A stretch of DNA of 64,000 bases from positions 12,735,607-12,799,606 of the forward strand of contig NC_033629.1 of assembly GCF_001540865.1 (NCBI RefSeq), given 5' to 3'. The translations under genes and the position numbers were made by a program. Positions 45,507 through 64,000 of this stretch are shown piece by piece. This DNA comes from Ananas comosus. Its lineage: Eukaryota; Streptophyta; Magnoliopsida; Poales; Bromeliaceae. The notes beneath the pieces are model-generated. The model saw only the letters and a program-made list of their open reading frames with translations, did no database searches and was not told where the DNA came from. How positions within the stretch are numbered: position 1 is the first letter of the stretch; each line of letters begins with the position of its first letter.

Positions 45507-45808
45507 CTCTGCTAACCCACTGGTCCTACTTTGGGCAAATAACAGTGAAAGAAAGAAAAAGAAAATTGCGAAGAGAAATGACTTGAGAGAGAGAGACAAA
45601 GGTGGCCTTCAAAAACAAAACACAACCAAATAGAGAAAGGGAAAAATAATAACCAAAATCGAGAAATTATTGCATGCACCTGGTGTATCCTTTACATCAT
45701 GTGCGTCCCATATAATATTTGTTTTGTAGTGCCTAAATATTATAATCTAATTTAATAGATATTAGACACTCTGTGTGGTACTAAAAAAAAAATGATCTAT
45801 TAACAAAC

Positions 45809-45893
45809 ATATATATATATATATATATATATTCTATATATATATATATACTAATATATATATATAGATATAGTTATATATATATATATATAG
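45809..45893. repeat. TA-rich microsatellite
   Basis: Interrupted TA runs next to a MITE, about 300 bases upstream of the PP2C start. A similar run is at about 46128-46162. Confidence 0.9.
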
Positions 45894-46122
45894 TCCAGCT
45901 ATTGGCTGCTTGTAAAAGCACCAAGCACTTGGCTGCTTATAAATTTTTTACCTGTTAGATTTAACTTCAACGGATCATTTTCAACCCACGTTTAATTTAA
46001 CTTTCAACGAACCACCACTCAACCCTAGGGGCCCACATCATCCTACCGCAATATCTCTTATCCAATTGGCTAAAATCTACAATCACAATTGTTTTGTATT
46101 TTAAAAGTATAGGAACTCATAT
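45894..46122 (+). mobile_element. MITE, AGCACCAA family (copy 6)
   Basis: Left GCTGCTTGTAAAAGCACCAA; interior GATTTAACTTCAACGGATC and CAACCCTAGGGGCCCACATC; right end TTTTAAAAGTATAGGAACTC. TA runs on both sides. Confidence 0.6.
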
Positions 46123-46159
<37 letters not shown>

Positions 46160-46167
<8 letters not shown>

Positions 46168-46715
46168 GTCTCCCGTACTTTCGAAAATACGGGACGCTCC
46201 TTGCTTGTAAGTTGTTTTCGATGATAGGACGTTTGATTCGACGATCAGCTCCATTAGGTATGATCTACTCTATTGAAACTATCTAGAAATTAAATTTTAG
46301 ATTTTTTTGACATCATTTACTAAGCGATCAAAAGGTCTAAAAAATGACTATTTTAACGGTCGATGTGGCACATTTTTAAGTTCAACGGTGTAGAAGTATC
46401 CAAATTACATGAAAATTTAATAAAAAATTCTACTTAACATCAGTAGCGAGATCAATACTTCCGATTTATAATTTGAATCCTTTATCACTGTTTTTTATGA
46501 GATTTTCATTTTTAGCCGTTCATTTTGAGGCTACTCGTTCACTAGACAAACGAAATCAAAAAATTATAAAATTTGGTTTCTAGATAGTTCCAATAGCGTA
46601 GATCAAGTTTAACGGAACCGATCGCCGAATCGGATGTCCCATCATCAAAAATAACTTACAAGTACGGGGCTTCCCGTACTTTCGAAAGCATAGGAGCCTA
46701 GCTCTACATGAGTCC
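46160..46715 (+). mobile_element. MITE, CCCGTACTTTCGAAA family (copy 1)
   Basis: Ends CCCGTACTTTCGAAAATACG and CGTACTTTCGAAAGCATAGG, with GCTTGTAAGTTGTTTTCGAT near the left mirrored by ATCAAAAATAACTTACAAGT near the right. Interior similar to the element at 8526-9066. No coding capacity. Confidence 0.75.
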
Positions 46716-46985
46716 GTTTCCTGTACTTTCGAAAGTACGGGAGGCTCCGTGCTTGTAAGTTGTTTTCGATGATAGAACGTTCGATTCGACGATCAGCTCC
46801 GTTAAATATGATCTACCCTATTGGAACTATCTAGAAACCAAATTTTAGATTTTTTTGACATCATTTACTAAGCGATCAAAAGGTCTAAAAAATGACTATT
46901 TTAACGGTCGATGTGGCACATTTTTAAGTTCAACGGTGTAGAAGTATTCAAATTACATAAAAATTTAATAGAAAATTCTATATAA
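46716..46985 (+). mobile_element. MITE, CCCGTACTTTCGAAA family, left half
   Basis: Nearly identical to the left half of 46160-46715 (TTAACGGTCGATGTGGCACA and neighbours), but it stops at AAAATTCTAT and is replaced by another MITE. A tandem pair broken by a later insertion or deletion. Confidence 0.75.
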
Positions 46986-47200
46986 AATTAGGCTACTGTA
47001 CCAAGCACTTGGTGTTATAAGATTTTTAATCTTTGGATAAAAAAATATACGGTTAGGATAATAATAATTCCCTAGGATTGAATGGGTAGTGGCTAGTTGA
47101 ATAATATGTAACGAATGCAAATGATCAAAGTGGTAAATTTAACGATAAAAAATTCGATAGCACCAAGTGCTTAGTATTATAGATAGTATAGATTTTATAT
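46986..47200 (+). mobile_element. MITE, AGCACCAA family (copy 7)
   Basis: Left AGGCTACTGTACCAAGCACT; interior GGTTAGGATAATAATAATTC and TTGAATGGGTAGTGG; right GATAGCACCAAGTGCTTAG. It abuts the truncated element at 46716-46985. Confidence 0.55.
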
Positions 47201-47269
47201 TTCATCAATTCAAGATCAATTTTATTTCATATATTCAAGATCTATTAAACAATTGATGGAGATTTGGGA

Positions 47270-47430
47270 CCAAGTTCTGCCGGACCGACGGTAGTGGTCA
47301 ACAGTAGAGGAACATTTTTTTTTTTTTTCCGCCCCTTTTCGAGGCTGGCATTGTCTCACCTATGTAGCCTAATTCATTCTTTTAATGAATAAAGTAGGTA
47401 GCGTACTATTTATTTCTCAAAAAAAATTTT
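47270..47430 (+). mobile_element. SINE-like element, plus strand
   Basis: The 3' part (ATGAATAAAGTAGGTAGCGT, ACTATTTATTTCTC, then A run) matches the 3' part of the SINEs at 10203-10368 and 49559-49711. The 5' part (CGCCCCTTTTCGAGGCTGGC) differs from a tRNA head, so this may be a different head on the same tail. Confidence 0.55.
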
Positions 47431-48571
47431 ATTTGACTAGTCTTAATCACAATTTTTTACTTACTTTTTTCTACTTAATACTAAAAAAGAATTATTTCAA
47501 TTCTTAAACGGATAGGATATAAAATATATGCCCAATTTTACAGTACAAAGGTAATGAGAGCTAAAATTTGATTAGATACCTACGAACTAAAGTTTTCGAG
47601 TGTGGTGTACGGTACACCGGGTGCATGCAATCAGTTCCGGGCAAGATGGGATCGGTTGACGCGGGACGTATTATTGGGGGCACTCTGACTGAAGTAAGAA
47701 TCACGGACCGAGCTTCCCTTTTCTTTTTTTCTTTTTTTTTTTAATTCTTTTTTGGAGAGCGGTGGCCGAACAGATTTGTATAATTTGCATATTGGTCCCT
47801 AACCTCTCATGTAATTATATAGAAGTGAGAGCATGCCTAAGAGCATGCCCACCACATAATTCAGTCCTCTTATGGTTGTAGCTTATCCTGATTAGGGATC
47901 CTGATAGGCTTTTTGAAGTATTTTTAAGAACCCTTTTTAGTGTTAAAATGATTCATTTAGCATATATCTTCTTTATTTTTACTAAATACATGACATGCCC
48001 ATGCCTATTAAAAAGAAGCATAAAAGTACAGAGGAATAAAATCATATTTTGGCTCTTCTTCACTTTACCATCCAGAATTTTTCAGTTAGTCCGAGCAGCT
48101 TAAAACAAGAAGTACACCCAGAACCAAGATGATGATCGGGAAACAGTGAACAAGTGCTCCACCAAATGCAAGTTTCCATACAATTAACCTCCAAATTTTA
48201 ACCAGTTTGTCATCATATTTGGCCTTCATTTTTCTTTTCTGACTGAAATTCCTGCCAAGAATTAGAGAGCTCTTAAATTATCAAATGATAAGAGATTGAA
48301 AAAAGTAGCAGATTGTGTAGTATTTTTTTTTTCCTTTTTCTGGCTGGAAATTGGAAAAGCATAGATGATCTAAAAATACAAATAAAAATTGACATAGTAG
48401 CATAAAATTTCACAAAAATTAACACAAGTTACATAACCGAGAATGCATCAAAAAACTGCTGCAAAATATAAGAAGGGGAAAAACAAAATTAACTGATATG
48501 TACACTCAAAATTAATTATACATTAAAAACCAACAGAAAACAACACTTTTGTATCAACTCTAATGGGGCGA
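47431..48571. other. Intergenic DNA and likely 3' UTR of the kinase gene
   Basis: A+T-rich with T runs. The part from about 48080 to 48571 is likely the 3' UTR or terminator region of the minus-strand kinase. No other gene seen. Confidence 0.5.
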
Positions 48572-56911
<8,340 letters not shown>

Positions 56912-57143
56912 GTCGGAGCGCGGAGAGAGAGAGAGAGTGCCCGCGAATAAATACCCTACCTCCCACCTCCCAAAACCCTCGAATCTACGACACCTCGCGC
57001 TCACCAACCTCCTCCATTGCCCGAAAGGGCGCTATCCGGTACAGGGAATGGGGGAGGGGTGGTCGCTTCCACGTAAAGGGAACGGTGGGGATCGGGATCT
57101 GTGGAGGTCGTTGGTGGGTCGGAGGATGCGGAGGAGCCGATCT

Positions 57144-57175
<32 letters not shown>

Positions 57176-58065
57176 GGGCCTCCTTTTAAGGGAGAAGAAG
57201 GGGTGAGACCATCGCTCTCATCCGCATAGTGAGAGCATCGTGATGTGTTCGTGCTTCTCCCCCCGTCTCATTGTTTCTCATTTATTACGATGTTCCCTTT
57301 TCTTCCTTCGCTAGAAAGGCAAAACGAAGTGGAAGGGAAGTGTTGTACTCTTTCTTCTTATTTTTTTCTTCCTACAGTGAAAAAGGTTCAAATGGTTTAA
57401 ATAGCAATTTTTTCTTTTTTTTTTTTCTTTCCCTGTAGGAAATGAATTTACTATCCGTCTAGGAGAAGATAGGATCAATTAAGAAAGGTCAATTGGCCGA
57501 GTTGATCTTAAACTGCCAGCTACTGGGGCTGTAAGAAATCTGCGCCCATGAGCTTCAGATTGAGCCACACATGACTTCTGGTTAGATTTGGATCTGCGAC
57601 ACTGCATTTGCTTAACATTTATGTTCCAAAAACCGTTTTACGTTTGCTTAAAGTTCTTCAAAAATACAGCAAACAAAAATCCACATGCCACATTGTACCA
57701 TGATGTGAACCGCACGCGCAGTTGATCATCCGAGAGGCAACCTGTACCATCGATGAATGGTCAAATCTTTACTATGCAAAAATTTGATGCAAGTTGGGGA
57801 TCAATATTGTCAGAGAAACAATCTACTGTTACAGATCATATACATCGTATCCAACCATATGCTTCTTACACTGAATCAATTCGAATACACCAAATCATGT
57901 ATTACAACATTGAGACTACGCTCACCTAAGCTAGGTGAGATAATTTATCCAGTTTAAATGTTTCAATATTTATTCAATCTGCAAACTATATCATCATCAA
58001 TTCATCTACCTCGTTATTCTTCACTTTTCTTCTTCTTTTTCTTTAAATATCTTTATATTTTCCAA
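56912..58065. other. Promoter region of the kinase gene and 3' flank of DEG15
   Basis: The part next to the kinase start (56912-57200) is G+C-rich with a (GA)n run at about 57143-57172, which fits a 5' leader and promoter of the minus-strand gene. The rest is A+T-rich; no other gene is seen. The DEG15 3' UTR probably lies at about 57950-58065. Confidence 0.5.
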
Positions 58066-61000
58066 TCAAATTTTGCTATTGATCTTCCCTTGAATGAGCT
58101 TTTCGAGGTTCTCTGAATTCTGCTCAGAAAGGAACTTTGAGAAACGCGAGCCTTTTCCTTCTCTCTTATTCTTTTCTAGCAGAGATTTTGGTGATGGAGA
58201 TGGTGATGAAGCTAGTGCCCACACTGAGGTAAGGAGTTCATCAGGTTTGTCCAAAGCTCGCAGCAACGACATATCCCCTTCCTCTGTAGAAGAGAAAAAG
58301 TTTTATCCTTAAGAGGAGGCAGCAGCATAAAAATTCATGTATTATTCATTTATCTTTCTAATTTATTTGATGCTGAAATTGTGTTGAGTTGCATTTTTTT
58401 TTCTCGCTATTACAAGCATAGGAAGTTGCTAAAGTATGGCTTGATGCCAGACAGGGTAACAAGTAACATGAAACAACTTAATTATTTTTCAAAAAGCAGA
58501 AGGAAAAAAAAAATGCCTAGCACTCCCTTAGTAAGCTACGGAGATCTCACAGGAAATTGAGAAAACACCTGAGAATCTGAAGACAGGTTCCAAAGCCGCA
58601 CAAGGAATGCTGAAGTTCATATGCGGTATGGTGCTACCACCACCATGCCTAGCATTGCTGGAGAACACAAGAAAGAAATTGAGCTCCCAAATGTAAAGAT
58701 CTTAACTAAATAACAGGACAACTTTTTCTTGACAATAGTAACAATATCAATACATGGAAGTTCATATGCAGTATGGTGCTACCGCCACCATGCCGAGCAT
58801 TGCTGGAGAGCACAAGAAAGAAATTGAGCTCCCAAATGTAAAGATCTTAACTAACTAACAGGACAACTTTTTCTTGACAATAATAACAATATCAATACAT
58901 GGATCTTAGAAGTTTCTTGCAATAATTATTGCATGTGAAAGAAAGATGTCTTTCTCATTGTCAAGCTACTTGTTCACTGGTTTGGATGGAGAAAGGGAAA
59001 ACGACAAAATTGATTTCCCTAGATTGAACAGGAAATGAAAAGGAGAACAGGTAACTTAAGTACTACAAAAAATCTCAAACTAAGAAATTGGACTTTATGG
59101 TGCTTCCAACTTGAGAAGTTAAGAGTAGAGATATGAAATCTTTCATAACCTAATAGTCTAATAAAAGTCATCTAGCTAACTAAACAAATAGAGTTAGCAA
59201 GCATCAAGTATGATGAGTTCAAAATTGACACTAAAAATAGAATCACAGCTTAACAATTATTATTATTATTATATATTTATCAGGTAGTATACCATTTATA
59301 TGAAATGTGGCCAGAGTCAGCTTAAATACCATGACAAAAACACATAGGGTAGTATACCATTTATATGCAATGTGGCTGGAGTGAGCTTAAATACCATTAC
59401 AAAAACAATATACCTTGTAACCAGTCCGACCATAAGGCCCTCTGAATTGACAACAGCACCACCACTTGCTCCTGGATGAACAGCTGCCGTTGTTTGCAGC
59501 ATTACTGGTATATTTTTATTCCCACCATAGCTTGTGCTAAATTTATCAGTGTGGAGGGGTCTCAATATCCTAACAACATTTGACACAACTCCACGAGAGA
59601 TGGATGAGCCAAAGCCTGTAGATTATAAAGGCATACAAGAAGAAAACAATTCATTAAAAGTTAACTTTCCATGCAAAATTATCTACAGGCATATGCACCC
59701 TGTGAAATTTGAATTTTCGCATATGCCCCTAAAAGTGCACTCACTTACGAAAATATCATTCTCTTAATTTGGAGAGAAATCCAACTCATAGAAAAAGTTG
59801 GTTTGTATTTGAAAAAGTTTCCATTTTTTTTTGAACCGAAAATTCTTTAAATGAGGGGCAGTTTGTTAGCTGGTTTTCTACAAGAGAGTTCGTTTTCAAG
59901 AGGGAAATTTTGTGAGTAAAGGTATATGCAAGGTGGTAAGGTTTTGAAGGGCATAAAGGAGAATTCAGATTTTGCAGGGACAATAGATGTAAATAGATGA
60001 TTTGCAGGGGAATGTATACATATATATCTTTACTAAATAACCTGGTCGAGGCCCGAGAAGGCCGTGCCCAATAACATGCACAGGTTCAGCTGCAGATGGG
60101 CACGCAAACTTGGGTTTAATGGCAAACAGTTGACTCGGCAAAGTTTCTAATTGCAGCAATGCGACATCAAGTGGTCCCTTGGAGACATAAACCACACCAG
60201 CATCGGACCATACATGGCTCTCTGTATAATCTAAACGAACTAAAATTTTCCCATAGCTTTTGTAACCTGAATTTTGTAATGATGACTGATGCTTACTATC
60301 CCCAAAAGGAATTGAACCTTCCATTATAGATGGAACCATAAATTCGAAACCATCTTTAGAAGAATGTTCCTCTCCATGTGAACTCACATTATGAGATTTA
60401 TTTGTTGGACCAAGTGAATTTCTTCCAAATCTCCAAGGTTCCAAAAGGTGAGCATTAGTGAGAACCAGACCACGGTTATTGAGAACAATCCCCGAAGCCC
60501 AAGCCCCATCACCCACTGTGATAAGAGCAACTGAAGAGATAGCCATTTTCCATGAAGAAGGTGATAGACAGTGAAAATCACGATCTTTTGGTGCATGGAA
60601 CACAGACCTCTTGTCGGTTTCACAGTGAGGTAATAATTCGGTCCTTCCATTTTCAATATTTAGCTCACCAAGTTCTTCCCTGGCTCCTTGATTTTCCTTC
60701 TTTAGTTGCCATGAAGATGCAATCGCATCCCATGTGATCACAAGCTGCAATGAAGTGAACCACCGGTATTATATTCTGGGTGTGAACGATAAGGAGTGCT
60801 TTTACATTTAAATATTCATAAATACATAAATATAAACATAGGCTCTAATATACTTCGAGGAAATTTGGGCATTAATCCTCCTCAGAATCGATGTTACAGC
60901 ATTCAATTTGATGATTCGTGCAATTGAAAAAAAAAAAAAACTAGAGCACCAAAGTCTTATGGCTTTTTTGAAGATTTTACGTATGGATCAAGTTTTCTCG

Positions 61001-64000
61001 AATTTGACAACTTTTTAGAAAATATTTTTATATGTCTACATCCAGCATAGTGCCTTTAATTTTCAATAGAGCAATCCTAAGCTACATTTAAGAAACTTAT
61101 TCAAATTATATCATTCCTTTTCATCTTCACCCAATGCATAGGTAAAGAGCATGATTTGGGAATCTGGTAACTTCACATACTCTAGATCATTTCCAATGGG
61201 ATGGATCTTTGATTTCAGATGTTCTAGCATTGGTTTTGCAAAGGAAGGGTTTGACCCCAAATCCTGCTGAGTGTAGCCTCGTCTCGATTCTATCTTGCAA
61301 ATAATCAACTTACATATGTACTATTGTAAAATCTGAATATTCATGGATACCCCTTTGAAAGTGCAGTTTCTTACAAAAATTCCACTATCTTAAGTTGAAC
61401 TTGGGAGTTATTTTATGTTAGGACGTTTCTCTAAGAATAGGGGTAATTATGTCAGAAATCAAGTTTTTGAAGCATATGTGAACATTCAAAATTTACAGGG
61501 AAATACATACAAATATATGATTGCTTAGGGGTATATATAGAAAATAGATAATCTACGACAAAGTAAGCTAATTCTTACCTGAATTTCTGCATTGCTACCT
61601 TTCTGTCTCAATGGACTTGTTAGCATGCCCACAAGAGAAGCATGTCTATCAAAAACAGGACCTCCTTCCATACCTGAGTATTTAAATAATTACCTTAAGA
61701 TAACACCCAAGTGATGTTATCAAAGAGTATACAAAGTTCGGAAAACAAAAACGTTTCTCGTACCAGGAAGGCAACGGATATCAGCCATCAGCAGTGAGCT
61801 CTGATGAGAATTTGAAGGGCAGCTGTTTCCCACAGCACCTACAGATATGCTGATTGAAGAAGAGACCTATATAAGTAAACCCAAGAAGGTTTCAACCCAA
61901 GACTGCAAAAGCATCAAATTTATGCCTAAAAGGAAGCTCCTAACCGATCAAGAGCCTAGCAAACCTGTCTTAGTACTGTCAAAATAGGAAATTAGCCTCT
62001 TTCATATTCCTATTAAGGAAGCAGACCCTAAGGTCCAAGTATTCTAAGAGCTCTGAATCAGGCGTAATGGGGCCCAAATAGGACACTGTAATTGGTCAAT
62101 TTACTCTCGCGATGCATGAACTTGCTAGAATACAACCGATGTTATTGATAATTGAGCTATTTGATGTTCATTAAATTATCCACCTCAAACTACAATTTTG
62201 TGTTAACTTCTACCAAGCATGACATTTGATCATATATCTTATCTTACAGTATAAATCTAACATATTTTGCCCCCAAAAAATAAAAAGATCTGATGTTCTA
62301 TTAGCTTCAGGAGGATGCACAGTTGATAGAACAAGTCAACTTGGCCAGATGGTAATGGAATAAATATCTGAAAAATGCTGGCATATAGGAAACAACACCT
62401 GTTAAGGAAATGTAGTGGTGATAGGATACCAAATGGTGAACCTATCACTAGAAGAAGATCTCCTCTCTGTGGACATTGTGATACGTCAATATGTAGCGCA
62501 TTCTGAGAAAAAAAAAGGATAAGATCATGCTGATGAAAATACAACACAAATATTGTGAATTGGAAAAGGAGGAATATGAAAAGTTGTTGAATTGCAAAGG
62601 ATCCATCTTGTTTAAGATTAGCTTAAACAACAAGTATTGATAGATGGACAAATCAGAAAATAAATAAATAAATAAATAAATAACAAAAGAAAGAACAAGA
62701 TACCTACCTTCCGTTTTGTAGTTGAAATTCCAAGAATAGCAAGTCTGGTAACGGACTTGACCATAAGTGATGGATGACTTGTCTCATCAGATACATAATT
62801 CTTATAAGACTCAAGTGAAGGTCTATTATAAGTTCCAACCTGAGAAATATGAAGAGCCCGTCATGGCATAGCTTCATAATAGATGTTTCATATTTCACAC
62901 TAAAATAGAACCCGAAGGATCATATTTAAGACCCTATCTTCTTAATCTCTCATTGAATTTGAAGGAAATAATTCCCAGCAAACTTCAATAGAACCCAAAA
63001 GATGGGTTAGATCAATTTGATTTTTAATTGAAAATACCAAAAATCAGAAGGTTTTAACCCAATGGCTTTTGAACAGAATTTTAAGTCCGATGACAATCAA
63101 AGGGCCATTATTTAACCATGACTAACAAATCTTCGTTACAAGGATAATGGCAAATACTATGATAGATTCTCAGCTCTACAATATCAAAAATACAATTGTG
63201 AGATATTATTTATTAATCCTGCCTTCAGAAGTTAATCCAGGGTAATGTATAGAACTAGAAAAGCAGTCCATTGTGTTTTGTTGTTCAACCGCCTATGATC
63301 TGCAGGTCCTATTTTTTGTATCTAAAAACTGGACAAGCACATTCAAGAGAAGACTGCTAACCTGTTTCCTAATATCATTAACTGAAGAATGAGAGGTGAT
63401 GTTAAAGTGGTTAAACGACCAGCCCACTTGCCACGACGTATCATCAAGTAAACCACTGTGTGCTCCTACCATTGACGAAAGAGCAACAGAAGATGCAGGG
63501 ACATCAACCTAATGAAAATAGAACGTATTCAAAAATGCCAACATGAAGAGAAAATATCATGAACTGCAAAGAATGCTAACAGTGATATAGAGCCCTGCAA
63601 AATGACAATAAATCATATAAACTTAATATGTGAAATAGTATGTAAAAAGGCTCAAAACCACATATTCACCAAAATAGGTTAGCAAGAGATATAGTATATA
63701 GATAAAGAATATAACAAATAAAGTAAAATCAAAATGAAAAGTAAAAAGAGGTTCGCATGACATTCAATAACTGAACTGACTCAACAAAATATTGTGACAT
63801 GAGAAGCATATCAAGGCACTATTTTACTAACTGAAGAGTGAAAGGAACTAATATGTAGATGACTAGAAAGAACTCTACACTAACATAAGTTACTACTGGT
63901 AAATAAGTAAAAAACACTACCAAGGCCAACAGTTGAGATGGAAGCCAATATGGATTTGCATTGGATTCATTGCTGCTATTCGCCTCCTCACCCTGCAAAG
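58066..64000 (-). CDS. DEG15: Peroxisomal (glyoxysomal) processing protease, DEG15-like, 5' end outside window
   Basis: Trypsin-like serine protease that removes PTS2 presequences from proteins imported into peroxisomes. Ten exons in the window: 63992-63921, 63508-63362, 62839-62708, 62502-62399, 61849-61764, 61673-61579, 60744-60042, 59615-59414, 58657-58569, 58283-58066; 615 residues; about 100 N-terminal residues lie beyond the right edge (Arabidopsis DEG15 is about 709). Family blocks: [53 protein letters not shown] (His), [10 protein letters not shown] (Asp), [14 protein letters not shown] (Ser), [12 protein letters not shown]. The catalytic triad is complete. The protein ends SKI, close to the PTS1 peroxisomal signal (usually SKL). 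A 145-bp tandem duplication copies the start of exon 9 (58657-58569 here) into the preceding intron. Confidence 0.93.
58612..58901 (-). repeat. 145-bp tandem duplication spanning a DEG15 exon start
   Basis: Two nearly identical copies (58612-58756 and 58757-58901), each beginning GAAGTTCATATGC on the plus strand. The copy nearer exon 8 repeats the acceptor (CTCCAG) and the first 46 bases of the exon ([10 protein letters not shown], then PHMNF changed to LHMNF), then runs into intron DNA without the rest of the exon. The other copy is the working exon. Confidence 0.92.

Overview
This looks like a nuclear window from a flowering plant, most likely a monocot. It is A+T-rich, with long noncoding stretches, many short-intron genes whose first exons are G+C-rich, and dense small transposable elements. 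The number and type of MITE-like elements and the GC-rich first exons suggest a commelinid monocot, for example something pineapple-like. That placement is inference, because no ribosomal or organellar marker is present.

Layout. 1-10944 (minus): a DUF4220-type membrane protein gene, cut by the left edge, whose first intron (about 9.4 kb) is filled with minisatellite arrays, MITEs, TA microsatellites and a SINE. 10945-29173: gene-poor accessory DNA with a CACTA-like hairpin element, MITE families, two hAT-type MITEs with target-site duplications, a Mutator-type MITE and a 2.1 kb inverted-repeat element with a perfect 9-bp duplication. 29174-36489: a head-to-head pair, an intronless PPR gene (minus) and a mitochondrial basic amino acid carrier gene (plus, 8 exons, BAC1-like), sharing a short intergenic promoter. 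38236-39019 (minus): a DRM1/DYL1 dormancy/auxin-repressed gene. 42612-45506 (minus): a clade PP2C phosphatase. 45507-48571: nested MITEs and a SINE. 48572-56911 (minus): a 20-exon STE20/GCK-type (MAP4K-like) kinase with one GC-AG intron. 58066-64000 (minus): ten 3' exons of a DEG15 peroxisomal processing protease, cut by the right edge.

How the genes work together. These are independent plant housekeeping and signalling genes, not an operon or a single pathway. Two relations stand out. The PPR and carrier genes share a promoter and both are expected to act in mitochondria. DRM1 and DEG15 lie near each other as their Arabidopsis homologues do (At1g28330 and At1g28320, from memory), which suggests conserved microsynteny. 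The exon models were assembled by hand from GT-AG sites, reading phase and family similarity; all junctions given keep phase. I see no CRISPR array, rRNA or tRNA gene, virus, or convincing new multi-gene system. The unusual material is in intron and transposon architecture.
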